In this document: piece after piece, positions 34,532-44,999 of the stretch
How the letters are laid out: the number at the start of each line of letters is the position of its first letter
Position numbering within the stretch: position 1 is the stretch's first letter
Assembly (NCBI GenBank): GCA_010015655.1
Contig: ML976712.1
Location: 289,446-353,445 of the forward strand
Length of the DNA: 64,000 nt
Direction of reading: 5' to 3'
Source of the DNA: Bimuria novae-zelandiae CBS 107.79
Taxonomy: Eukaryota; Ascomycota; Dothideomycetes; Pleosporales; Didymosphaeriaceae
The notes under the pieces: generated by a model
The model's database searches: none
What the model saw: the letters and a program-made list of their open reading frames with translations, nothing else
What the model was told of the DNA's origin: nothing
Program-made: the position numbers and the translations under genes

Positions 34532-36644
34532 CTGTGTTTATGCGCGTAATAATTATGTTCGCGCAATAATCGCGGAACACTAAATAAGCTTACCTAAGAA
34601 TAAAGCTATAGAGCCATATATAGTAACTATTATTATAAGAATTTTTATTAAGTATTATATTAGTGCTTGCGATCAACCTGCGCTACTAATATTTACTTAA
34701 AAGCTTAACGTTGTAGCCGCGCCGCGTAGTCTTGGGCGGAGCTGCTAATGCGGCACCTAAGGCCTCCTTAGTAGCTACAGCGTTAACCACACGTTTCTGG
34801 CGCTTGTTACTCTTTATAGATGGCTGCGGCGCCTTTCTCTTACCCTTTTGGGTAGATTGTAGAGCTTTTGCTGTGTCACGAGCCTCCTTTTCGCGAGCGC
34901 GCTCTGTTGCCTTCTCAGCCCTTTCCTGCTCCCTAGCTACCTTGGCTGTCTCCCGCGCCACACGCTTCTCCTCTACAATTTTCTCCTTATACAGCTTAGC
35001 TACCTTCCTAAACTTAGCTATCTTAGCTTTTTAAAGCTTCTGCTCCTTTTCCTCTTGCCCCTTTATAGACTAGCGTACACGAGCCTCCCTAACCTTCCTT
35101 AGTAACTAAAGGACCGCCCTACTATAGTACTCTTAACGTTATTAAAAATTAAGAGGCTTAGCCTTCTTTTTATATTTCTTTTTAGTGGTAAGCGCTTCTC
35201 TTAATCTAATATTCTTATAGTAGAGTAGCTAAACTTTAGTAGAGATATAGTAGAGTAAGCAACTAAGCTTCTACGCGGCCTTCTTACTCTATTACTTTAT
35301 AGCTTATATAAGGTAATCTAGCTCACGCTAGTTATCCTTACTTAGTACTAACTTAGAGCTCTTTTATAATTCTTAGTTATTATTCTAGGTAGATTTCTTA
35401 AATCTTTCAAGTATAACCTCTAGGTTAAAAGGTAATATACTAGTAGTATTAAAAGACTTAAGGATTGTCTCTTTTTTAAAAAAGCGTATTTAGGCCTTTT
35501 AAAAAAGGGGAAAGAAGTTACCATTTTTAATTAAAATTAGACCTTAGCTCTTTTAGAGGTAGGATATAAGCTTAGCTAAGTAGGCTAATAGAAAAGGCTT
35601 AAAAAGTACTATATTAAGTAGCTAGAGCGTATATATTAAATAAGATAAAAGTATAACTAAAAGAATCCTATTTTAATGACAGTAATTAATAAAATTTATA
35701 GTAATATAAAATCCGTAGCTATTAAGAATAAGTAGCTAGTAAGATTATTAAGCTTTTACTTTAGTATAGCGATTAAACACCTACTTAAGCTAGGCAAGCC
35801 TAATATTGTTATTTATCTAGCCTAAGGGTAAAGAGGATACGTGTATATTATACTTTCCTATCTTAATATCCTTAACCTAGCTTAATTATATACTATTATT
35901 AGTAGCCTAATAGATAAGACTTAGTAATAATGCTAAGCTATTAGCGCATGCACACGCTAAGATAGTAATTTATTTATAAGGCCTATTTTAAAGAGCTACT
36001 TTAACTTTTCTTTTCTCCTATATTTACCTGCTAAACACCTGTTTTAATCTACTAATAATACTAATTAGGAACCCCTTCTTATCTATATTATACGTATACT
36101 AAGGTTTAATATTATATTCCTTTATTTTACTACTTAGGAAATTAAAATATAGGCTATATTTATTGCCTAAGTTAGCGTTATAGTAATTACTATCTATACT
36201 AGCTACCTATTAAGAGATAAGATAAATACTATATTAATTAATAAAGCGCGTAACCTAGCTCTCGTTTATAGGCTCCTTAGCTATTATTAATATAAAATTT
36301 TATATTATCTCTTTTATAGGTAGCAAGTAACACGCTATAAGCCCTTTTATATATTTAATAAGCTCTACCTCTTATTATAAAATAAGCTTTTATTACTTTA
36401 TTACTTAGGCTATTCGCGATAATTAGACCTGCTTATACTACTATAATAGGGTAAGACAATTAATATAATATTTTATAGTAATTTTAGTATATTAAAAAGT
36501 TTCTCCTACCTCTAGTGCTTTAATAGCTATAACTATAGCCTTAATTAACCTTATATTAATTAAGTTATGACGCGTTTAAGTTTAAGTTATTTTAGTGTTG
36601 GCGCGATTGTTACGCGAACATAATCGTTGCGCGCACAGACACGT
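34532..36644 (-). mobile_element. pogo/Fot1 element (pogo-D) nested in pogo-A
   Basis: A 2113-bp element flanked by TA (34530-34531, 36645-36646). Inverted ends share TGCGCG..AATNATTATGTTCGCG. The left end is more RIP-altered than the right. The minus strand carries the transposase remnant. Its C-terminal tail is intact at 34686-34961 (91 codons, Ala/Lys/Glu-rich, AREKEARDTAKALQSTQKGK); the rest is converted to TA. Conceptual removal restores the C-terminal pogo-A frame (RRSTILSTLKIATRA). Confidence 0.84.
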
Positions 36645-36806
36645 TATATTAAGCACCTTAAAAATAGCTACTAGAGCTACAGTAGCTGCAGCGCTTAAAT
36701 CTATATATAATTAATAGTAATTATAAGTAGCGTTGCTAAGAAATCGTGTGTTTTGTGCAGGTGTCGCGTTTTGGTGGGGTGGCCAGCTTACGTATCGCCT
36801 AGCTTA

Positions 36807-37675
36807 GTGGCCGCCGTTCAACCGCTAATCCAGTAGCGCAGTGCTTCTATTCACCTCTTACCTCAAAATGAGATTCTTTCTTATCATAAAATTTCGACAT
36901 CGCATGTGTTACCGTAGGACACACAAAAGTAGCAAAATTGCCGTGATTGTCGCCCATCATCGTGCTGTGGTGGCACAAATTCTTACCCTCTAAGCGAGAT
37001 TCCTTCCCACGCATCATCCGGCAAAAGGCTCATTATACACCCTGTCCCAATGTTCCCATTAGTGCCAAAGCGGAGAATAGCTTCGAAATCCGCTGGACAA
37101 CAAGCGTCTAGAAGCGAGTTCCTCTCTCACGCGGCTAATGTCGAAAAAGACCCTGCGTGAACGAAAACCCAGAACCATTCCTGTACAGCCCATGCTAAGT
37201 GGATCCAAGGCATCGTCTATCATCCTAAAGCATACCGTTCTCCCGTTGCCTCTTATTCCCAGACGTTCCCAGATCACGAAGCTAACCTTTAGATCGTGGC
37301 AATCTCAGCTGCCGGCGTTCTAGCTCTCATACTGATGGGCGACTAAGTGCCGAATGCCAGGCCTACGGACAGACACACACTTGACAATGAGTCGTGGACG
37401 AAAGGGCCCCAACTTTTGCATTTATGAGGTGCTTTGCATGCTTCCTTCAATCTCTGCGCGCCTCTTGGAGTCCGATTGACCTCTAATATCGGTCGATCAA
37501 TCTCGAGACGTTCCGGGCTTCGATTGGTTGCGCCGCCTATTCACGAACTTAACCGCGCGTCCGCGCCGTACCTCGCCAGGCTCCCACCACTCGGTTTCTC
37601 TAACGCACTTAAACTTTATTTTTTAATCCTACATTCCACCTTCCGGAAGAAAAGAAAGCTTCCTCCCACCCAGCC
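36807..37675. other. Unmutated intergenic island, upstream of the tyrosinase gene
   Basis: About 870 bp of normal composition between pogo-A and the tyrosinase start codon; presumably the tyrosinase promoter. A pyrimidine-rich tract (37605-37660) precedes the start. No other gene recognised. Confidence 0.55.
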
Positions 37676-38266
37676 ATGCGGATAGCTGCAGTAGTTGGCG
37701 CGATCTTGCTCGCCCCTGCAGCTTTCGCTGCACCAGCTTCCTCTACCACAAGCGAGGAGTACCTTAATTACTCGGTTCTTGATACCACATCGTCTTCTTC
37801 GAGCGTACTGAAGACCGATATTCTTGCTGTTGCAGCAAGGATCAATCAGCTAATCTACCAGTCGAGTACCAATCCTTCACAATGGAAGAAGTGTAACACA
37901 AACAATGCCATATACCGTCGCGAGTGGTGAGTTGCTCCTGCATACACTGAATGCATGTGGCTTACACATAATTAGGGCTGCCTTTTCCACCTCCGAGAAG
38001 CAGGACTACATCAAGGCAGTGCAGTGCATGTCCAAGCTGCCCCCGAAGACGCCTAAAGAAAAATGCCCGGGATGCCAGAATCGCTATGATGACTTTATGG
38101 GAACCCACATTAACCAGACGTTTACGGTAAAATTCCTTGTTTCCCTCACCCTGTGAAATGTGACTGATCGGTATAGATACATAACACGGGAAAGTCTCCA
38201 CTGCAGGCGTTTGCGCTGACCGCCAAGCCAGCATCGGCGTTCGCGGTTCTTCCGTGCCCGACCCAT
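37676..38266 (+). pseudogene. Tyrosinase (copper type-3) fragment, broken by a transposon
   Basis: Exon 1 is 37676-37926 and encodes a signal peptide (MRIAAVVGAILLAPAAFA). Exon 2 is 37976-38126 and exon 3 starts at 38177; the introns are 49 and 50 nt with GTGAGT and GTAAAA donors. The spliced frame reads REWAAFSTSEKQDYIKAVQC, then CPGCQNRYDDFMGTHINQTF and IHNTGK. These are the start of the CuA copper site, giving two of its three His ligands. The expected third ligand motif (F-L-x-W-H-R) is not in frame. A shifted frame gives LHCRRL at 38195-38212, suggesting a small deletion and loss of that His. Sequence then stops abruptly at 38266, where an AT-rich transposon end begins. It would have been a secreted phenol oxidase (melanin-type chemistry); now non-functional. 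Confidence 0.8.
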
Positions 38267-38375
38267 CCAGGGTTGTTAAAAATAAAATTATCGTTTTGTA
38301 AACAATAAATTATCGTATGAAGCGATAGTCTTATCGCTAAATAATACGCGATATTATTAAATAATTTAACGCATA
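38267..38375. mobile_element. Probable left end of a third hAT element (hAT-3)
   Basis: At 38267 the composition changes from normal to TA-rich, and the first bases, CAGGGTTGTTAAAAA, fit the CAGNGTTGNCAACA ends of hAT-1 and hAT-2 after RIP. The right end and 8-bp duplication are not in the window (predicted duplication GACCCATC, 38259-38266). If correct, everything from here past 64 kb is nested in this element. Tentative. Confidence 0.4.
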
Positions 38376-39556
38376 ACGTGGTTCACCACCGAGCGGGCCA
38401 ACCCCACCGAGCGGGCCACTTTTTAAAAGTCAGTCTATTGCGAAGCGCCTCCTACAACACTACTATAATTTACTATAATTCGCAGAATATAGAAATACTA
38501 TTTAGACTTATTGCTATTAGATGCATCTACAATTTCTACTGCGCAGGTGCGAGCGTTGTGGCCAGCTTCGCCGCAACATCTGCAGCGCCTCTGCCCACGC
38601 ACCCTCTTTGCAGACTCTTCACCCTCCTTTTGCCCACTACTATCCTTTTTAGCTATTAAATTAACTACCTCTCTTACTATAAGTGTCTTAGCTGCCTAAA
38701 TATACTTCCTCTTTTAACTTTTTATCTCTATTACTATCTTTACTACCTTATAAAGCCCTGCTATTTCTTATCGTATTAATACTATTTCGTGCCCTATTAA
38801 TGCAACACCTTTATTAAGCTACTTAATAGCTCTAAGAAGCGGAGAAACTAGTAAATCTCTATACTTTTATACACGCTTATAAACTAGCGTTAACTAAGCC
38901 TTTATCTCGCGGAGGTTACTTAGTGTTTTTAATTCCTATAGGGTGTCCTTTACGTTAGGTGGAGTTGGCGTACAAAGAACCACATTAAGTCTTAATAACA
39001 CCGCCTCTAGGTCGTGTAGGACTAATCTAGCGCCTTTAAAGCCTGCGCAGATGTTCGCCTTTATTATTACTTTTTTAAAAGCTACTTTAAAGGCTAGTAG
39101 AAAAGTCTCCTTCTTAATCTACTTAGTGCTATACCGTGCTAAGCTACTAATTTTATTGCTATACGCCTGCTTTAAAGGCGAAAAATAACCTACATTAAGT
39201 GGCTGCAAGAGGTGTAATAAGTGTAAAGATATATAAAGAATAATAATCTTTTATTCCTTATAGTATTTGTAGAATTCGTGTGAGCAGTGGCTCTCGTGAC
39301 TATTTATAATTAGTAGCTAGTGTGTACCTAAACTACGCGCCTTAGTATAGATATTAAAATATCTTAGCTAGGCAAGGCTAAGCTTATTTAATGTCTAGCT
39401 ATTAGGACTAACTTTAATAACCTAGTCTCAGGGTAGATTATAGAACTAGGACGTGATTAGAACCTTACTAAGGAAGATAAGAAAGGGTAGTAGAGCCTAG
39501 CCTTTAGCGCTAACACCTTAGATATTAGTAACCTACCTACGATTACTAGGTTAAAT

Positions 39557-39693
39557 CTATACAACCTCACTTGCCATTGCTAGTAGTGGTGTTAAGTAAC
39601 GCTTTAATTGGCGGCGTAGGCTCTCACGTGCAGAGTAAGAGGGAATATAGAGGTATGCTCTCGCTCGTTTCCTCTACTTAGTAGCGAGTCAGC
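39557..39693 (-). repeat. Split direct repeat B2
   Basis: 137 bp starting CTATACAACC; near-copy of B1 (39927-40063) in the same orientation. Differences are mostly C/T and G/A, as RIP would give. It forms the outer 3' end of the recombinase retroelement. Confidence 0.88.
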
Positions 39694-39780
39694 CCAATCG
39701 CAGACTATATAGAAAGCAAATATAACCAACTATATATCTATTAATTATTAAACGCCAGGTACTAAGGGAGGAGGAAAGGT

Positions 39781-39923
39781 AAAATTTGCGCAGTATTCGT
39801 ACAAATTCCTATAGTAGTAATAAGGTAGTAGGTAGATAGGGGCATTGTCCGAATGCATCGCTTCTTTATAATGCTGCACTTCTTTGTGTAGTGCTTGGCG
39901 GCTCGATCGAGTATAGAACCTTT
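39781..39923 (-). repeat. Split direct repeat A2
   Basis: 143 bp, same length and orientation as A1 (43937-44079), both running AAAATTTGCGCAG to GTATAGAACCTTT. It abuts B1 with 3 bp between. The gap of about 87 bp to B2 shows no match to A1. Confidence 0.9.
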
Positions 39924-39926
39924 TAT

Positions 39927-40063
39927 CTATACAACCTTACTTGCTATTGCTAGTAGTGGTGTTAAGTAACGCTTTAATTAGCGGCGTAGGCTCTTACGTG
40001 CGGAGTAAGAGAGAATATAAAGGTATGCTCCTGCTCGTTTCCTCTACTTAGCAGCGTGTTAGC
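39927..40063 (-). repeat. Split direct repeat B1
   Basis: 137-bp copy of B2, lying between the recombinase coding end and A2. Confidence 0.88.
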
Positions 40064-40099
40064 TACTCCTACGCTATTTATTATTATTGTTTTAGGTTT

Positions 40100-43000
40100 A
40101 GGTTAAGTAGTAAGGTCTAGCCTGTAAGGAACTGTTTCTGTAGGGCAAATAGCTAATATAGGTTAGTCTTATAGTAGCGTCTTACTACGTCCGAGGACCA
40201 TCTGCCTAAGGCCTATATCTATTCTATAGTGAGGTGTTGATCGTAGGCGTGTTAGGCCGCCCCTTTACGGAAGCTATAGCCTGTGTAGCCTAGAGCACTT
40301 CTGCCGCATCTCTAAAGGCGGGCTAATAGTAGCTATAGCACTCTTGCACGTGTGAAGGCTCCGTTATAAAGGCGAAAGAGCGGCTAATCGTCCTCTAGCT
40401 AGCTCCGTGACAGAAAATGGCCCTGGCCCTGTTACGGGAAGCAATTTTAGTCCCGTTACAGAAAAGAGTCCTATTATAGGAGGTTCGCTATATGCTAGCT
40501 TAGGCAGGCAGCGTCGTATAATGCTATAATAACTATGTTTACGCCTTTGTTATTAAGGTCTGTCTTGCTCCGTAGAAGATGCAAAATAAAGTAGTCTCCT
40601 ATTGCTAAGCCTATTACGCAGCGGCGGGTAAGATTTTCTATGCAGAAACGTTTTATATCTTTAAGATCTAAATCTTTATAGGTAAATTTACCTATTCTTA
40701 GAAAGCCTGTAAAGGCTAGTAAGAACGCTATATTTAGATTAACTATATTTACTAGGTGCTCTCTGCTAGATGCTCTCTCTAAAAGTATGTTAATTAGCGT
40801 GTCTTTTATAATTGGTACTTAATTATACCTTAACTTCTTTAGAAATAGGTTCTTTGCGCCTTGTATAAGCCTTTAGACATGACTACTATTGAATACATCG
40901 ACTAAGAGGTCGAGATCTATATAGACTAATCGCAGAGCTGCGACGTAGCTCTGGATTGTTATGCTATTAATTTGGCCTTATAGCGGGAGGTTACTGCTGT
41001 TTGCCCGTTCTACTATCTAATAACTAAGGCTAGTGCGCGTTACTAGTCATTTTAGGAGATTGTTTAGCGCACAGAACTGCTCGTAGGACTTGGCCGCTAA
41101 GCTATAGTTCCGTTTTATGTCGGGCTTAAGGCCTGCCCATAGTAGCTTAGCGTATAGGTAAGACTTAGTTACTAATCGTACGAGCTTAACAAACTCTAGA
41201 GGCGGTTTAATAGGAAGGGCATCTGCTAGTTTTTAGTAAAGTTAGCTATAAGGGGCTAGTTAAATCGTAATAAGGTATTAGCAAGAGCATTATCCCGCGT
41301 TAAGATCCGTCGTAAGTATAGGGTAACGTCTATTGCCGCAGCTTGTATAAGGATTTCGTAGAGGTAATCTATAGAGGCCTGTCCTCGGGTGGTTCCATCC
41401 TTTAGGCTGGTCTCTGCTATTATATTGTCTGTATAGACAATCACCGTGCTATGCGCCTAGTTTACGCCCCAGAGCTTAAAGGCTAGCTTAATTACGCGAA
41501 TCTCTAGTGCGTTTATCTAGAGACTTTGTTTGTCTCGCTTAAGTTTATATAAGAAGGCGTGCTATTACGGCACCTTCTTTAAATAGGACTGCTAGTCCCC
41601 CTATGCGGGGTTACCCGTGTACTAAAAGGCGCCTATCGCTTTATTTAATGCGTTAGTAAAGAGATAATGGACAGGGCGGCTGGCATCGTCGAACAGCCGT
41701 ATTCCGTTAAACTGTGGTAGCAGGTCTCTTCACCAGGTTAGGTCTTTAATTATACTTTTAATAAGTGGGCGAAAGCTTCTAGGCTTCGCGAATGTGGCTA
41801 TATAATCCTATAGTTATCTTAAGAACGTACGTCCTAGCGTAATAACTTAGCTGCAAAAGCTAAGGAATCTAGCTATCTTATAGGCTTATAGCTATATAAG
41901 TCTATTATCGGCGAGCGCCGTTAAGACTAGCCTAATTACCTTATTAAGTTTTCTTTTTAGAAGGCGAGCTATTATAAAGATTATATTAATCTTAACTCCT
42001 AAGCCCTCTATAGTAGTGCCTGCGGCGTCTTTAGTGCCGTTATAGCGTAAGCCTAGCACGTTAGTAATTACGTTATAGTTTTTATTAATTAATTAAAGTA
42101 CTTCTTCCGCCGGTGTTGCTAATAGCTTAAGGACGTATATGAAGTCGTCTAAATAGTGTACGAGGTATTTCTATTCGAGGTGTGACTAAAGTGCCTAATA
42201 GAAGTCTTCTGCGAATAAGTTAAATAGGAAGGGTGCTATACGTAGGCTAAAGGGGAGGCAGTTCTCGTAGTAGAACTAGCTATACTACTAGAAGCTAAGT
42301 AGCTATTATTAGTGTAGTGCTACTAGTATTATCCTAAAGGCGTCCTTAAGGTCCTTTTTAATAAAAAGGGCTCCTCTACCTGCGTGGCGTACTAGCTTAA
42401 AGATGTCTTCTACTGTAGTGTAGTATAGTGTAGCGACGTTAGGGTGTATCCAGTCATTAACCAAGTCGCCTATAGGATAGAAGAGATAATGTATTTGTCT
42501 CTATCCTCTATCTACTTTAGGTACTAGTCCAAGTAGGGAGCTATAAAATAGGAAGTCTCCGTTATACTAAGAAACTCTTCCTAGCTATAGGTCTATATCT
42601 AGCTACTAAGTAATTGCGTCCGGATCTTCGTGGGCTAACGACAGATTCTTTAAGATAACTAACTTATAGTCTCCTTCGTACCCGATCTGCGCGCCGTATT
42701 TTAGGATGTTGTATAGGATTACTGGCAAGCTACCTAGGTAGCCTTCTAGAGCTTTTAGCTAGTTATTAGGTTTTAGCGGTGAAGGTGATTGTTCTAAGGG
42801 AGGGTATAAAGGGTCGTAGACGTTAAATTATAGGTACGTGTTTACCCTTAGGCGCTTGTTAATAGTTATGCTTGCTTATTTAAGAATATTGTGTTAATTA
42901 GACAAGCGGCGCCGTCCTAGCGCAGGTTCTTATTTCTTATAGTTAATTACACTATAGTTGGCTTTGTAGTTTTTGCAAACATGCTTCCGTTTACACTAGT

Positions 43001-43800
43001 CTCTTTTATAGCCTTTAGGCAGGTTGTAGTTCTCGCAGATAACTAATTCGTTGTTTGGGAGTAATCCTCCTAGACTTCCGCCTAGTGAAGGCCTGGTGCG
43101 CTTCGCGCTGCGAAGTGTGGATAGGTTGAAATAGTAACTAGTCTATTTATCTGGTACCTTCTGCCAGCTATCGGGATCTAGCTCTTGCTTTGCTAGGGCG
43201 TATTTGTGCCAGTTAATAGCGAATTGCAAGACAGATTGCTATTTATAGTTATACGTGTGCCGTATCACCCGTAAAAGGAAATGTAGCATTACAGGACCAA
43301 TTGTCTAGTTCTAAGCCCTAAACAGTAGCCCTATAATCCGGATATAGTTTATAAAGCACTCTACCTAGACTAGTAAATTATCTTTAAAGTCTTTAAGGCT
43401 GCCGCGGCCGCGTTTTACTACTAACTATTAGGTACTTAGGTCTAACTTTGTAACACTTTATAATTTAGTAGTTCTAGAACCGATGACGATGCGGAGGCGG
43501 GTAAGGTTATATAGGTTAAATTTGTGGTTTAGGATGAGGTGGATATCCTTTAGATAGACGCCCGGGATCTGCTCGACGACCTGCATTATCTACGGGGAGA
43601 AACGCTCACCTACTAAACCACTGTTATTATTAGTTATTAGCGTGACGCCTTAATAGAGCTAAGCTAGCTCTAGCATCGCCTTCTTAGCCTCTAGCTCTCG
43701 CATTCTTTCTTAGTGTTAGAGCTTTTAAAGCTTAGCCTGTAACTTGTGTTATTAAAGCTCTTTATTTATAATTATGGCTTCATAGCTTGTCGTCGGCTAT
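40100..43800 (-). pseudogene. RT / RNase H / tyrosine recombinase coding region of the DIRS-order element
   Basis: Domain order on the minus strand is Cys/His-rich segment (about 43.0 kb), reverse transcriptase (about 42.6-42.0 kb; FKLVRHAGRGALFIKKDLKD, LRIAPFLFNLFAEDFYQAL, HYLDD), RNase H (about 41.5-41.25 kb; DNALANTLLRF at the end) and recombinase (about 41.0-40.1 kb). The recombinase keeps the second-half R..H..R..W..Y signature: Arg in SFRKGAA, His-Ala three codons later, Arg and Trp in LGRWSS, Tyr in RRYY. Frame is broken by many TAA and TAG. Boundaries are approximate. Confidence 0.88.
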
Positions 43801-43936
43801 ATAGGCTATTATTAGGTAGGTATTATAGTCGTCTGGCTGTGCTAGGGCCGTTAAAGCATAGTAGGGTCGACGGTAGAGGCGGTGTTGCCGCTAGGAAAGG
43901 CCAGAAAGTTGGCTATAATAAGCGTAATAAAATTCT

Positions 43937-44079
43937 AAAATTTGCGCAGTATTCGTACGAATTCCTACAGTGGCAATGAGGTAGTAGGTAGATGGGGGCA
44001 TTGTCCGGATGCATCGCTTCTTTATAATGCTGCACTTCTTTGTGTAGTGCTTGGCGGCTCGATCGAGTATAGAACCTTT
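43937..44079 (-). repeat. Split direct repeat A1
   Basis: 143-bp copy of A2 at the 5' end of the minus-strand element; its outer edge is the junction with the pogo-E transposase. Confidence 0.9.
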
Positions 44080-44261
44080 CATCTTCTTTAGGTTACTTTG
44101 CTTCTTAGAGCCTGTAAAGACTATCTGACCCTGTATTACCCCTATTATAAAGCCTGTCTTGTTAAAGTTATACGTGTCGTCATCAGCGATACCGTACTTA
44201 GCCTTAGTATTAGTAACTAGCTCGAACTAGGGCGTTATAATACGTAGATCTTCGTTTAGGG

Positions 44262-44541
44262 TGTCCAATTACATGGCCCTTTGCACACGCAAAGGTAGCT
44301 GGCGCAACCCTACACAAAGAGACCTTGCCAGCAGTCTGGTTTATCCGCACAATTCCGGGCGGGACAAAGGGCAACTCTCCTTAATTAACGGAAATAGATT
44401 AGCGTATTAGTGTAAGACGTAAGGATATAAGAGCCTTACATTCTTACAGAAAGAGAGAACAGAAAACAACACTTTATACTATAATTTATCTTAATTAATC
44501 ACCATCTTTTCATCTTATCAGATTACCCCTCTAATCTGACA
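44262..44541. mobile_element. Solo LTR, not RIP-mutated
   Basis: 280 bp beginning TGTCCAATTACATGG and ending AATCTGACA, flanked by the 5-bp duplication TAGGG (44257-44261, 44542-44546). There is no internal region, so the element was lost by LTR-LTR recombination. It interrupts the pogo-E transposase; removal restores the frame. Composition is normal, unlike its surroundings, so it arrived after most RIP or is too short or too low in copy to be a RIP target. Family (copia or gypsy) unknown. Confidence 0.92.
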
Positions 44542-44764
44542 TAGGGCTTGCTAATAATTATATAGATAGCTCCTTTAAAGCTTGATTTCTAGCGTACGCG
44601 TCTTAAGCCTGTCTACTTAGTATTTATTAATAGGCTATCTACCGCGCTTAGTAAGTAGATTATTAGCTATATCTTAGACTATATCCCTTGTTGCACCTAT
44701 TCCTTGCTAGTTAAGCTTAAGTATACGTTGGACTAGAGCCTCCTCCTCTAGCTTAGTTAGCTTC

Positions 44765-44987
44765 TGTCAGATTTGATAGTGTTCTGTCACTTTGAGATAA
44801 TGCAATGATGAGAATTTGATGGATGTGATAATTGATTAATGATGTTCGTGTTCTGTGTTCCTGGAATGCAGATGTGTGCGAGGCTCCAAATAAGTGCCGC
44901 TACAGCGCTAGCCCTATTTAGAATAGTACAAAAGAGAGAGTGCTCCAGCCTTATATCCACAACAGATAGAGGCTATATAATCGGACA
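44765..44987 (-). repeat. Copia LTR (left; 3' LTR of the minus-strand element)
   Basis: Begins TGTCAGATTTGATAG and ends ATAATCGGACA. Nearly free of RIP-type changes. Confidence 0.92.
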
Positions 44988-44999
44988 CACCCCCTTAGC

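Larger units (their letters stand above)
25268..36804 (+). mobile_element. pogo/Fot1 element (pogo-A), host to five nested insertions
   Basis: Outer element with TA target duplications (25266-25267, 36805-36806). The left terminal repeat begins AGCTAGGCGATA, is split by pogo-B and the MITE, and resumes AGCTGGCCACCC at 27656. The right end reads inward AGCTAGGCGATACGTAAGCT, so the right copy has the two left pieces joined. Removing the inserts leaves about 1.77 kb, a normal pogo/Fot1 size. A plus-strand DDE_1 transposase is spread over 27.7-27.9, 30.0-30.36, 33.5-34.5 and 36.6-36.7 kb: an N-terminal psq-type helix-turn-helix, then YNMDETGVALG (30341-30364 into 33526), LLILNSYSSY (from LDGHGSH-type) and a Gln-rich C-terminus. 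Removing each of pogo-C, hAT-2 and pogo-D restores the reading frame exactly. Parts escaped RIP (about 30180-30360 and 34140-34330). Confidence 0.88.
39557..44079 (-). mobile_element. Tyrosine-recombinase retrotransposon (DIRS order, Ngaro/PAT-like) with split direct repeats
   Basis: A 4523-bp element inserted in the pogo-E transposase without target duplication; conceptual removal restores KKM-I in frame exactly. Repeats are arranged A1 (44079-43937), coding region, B1 (40063-39927), A2 (39923-39781), B2 (39693-39557) on the minus strand, the layout of Ngaro/PAT/VIPER-type elements. The coding region holds a Cys/His-rich motif near 42990 (KRKHVC), a reverse transcriptase with intact YLDD near 42150, an RNase H stretch (VYTDNIIAE, 41256-41444) and a tyrosine recombinase whose catalytic core is at 40190-40320 (YSFRKGAA*HAYD, then LGRWSSDVVRRYYKTN). 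Absence of LTRs and of a DDE integrase agrees. Stops are RIP-type. It was once autonomous; now dead. Confidence 0.92.

Noticed and set aside
25265..36806. A separate, larger element defined by the AAGCTAGGCGATA inverted repeats
   Set aside because: These are explained as the outermost part of the pogo-A terminal repeats, split at the left by pogo-B and the MITE.
39557..40063. The roughly 137-bp direct repeats as LTRs of a small element
   Set aside because: The intervening A2 block has its partner 4 kb away at 43937-44079, and the flanks rejoin in frame only if the whole 39557-44079 block is one element.
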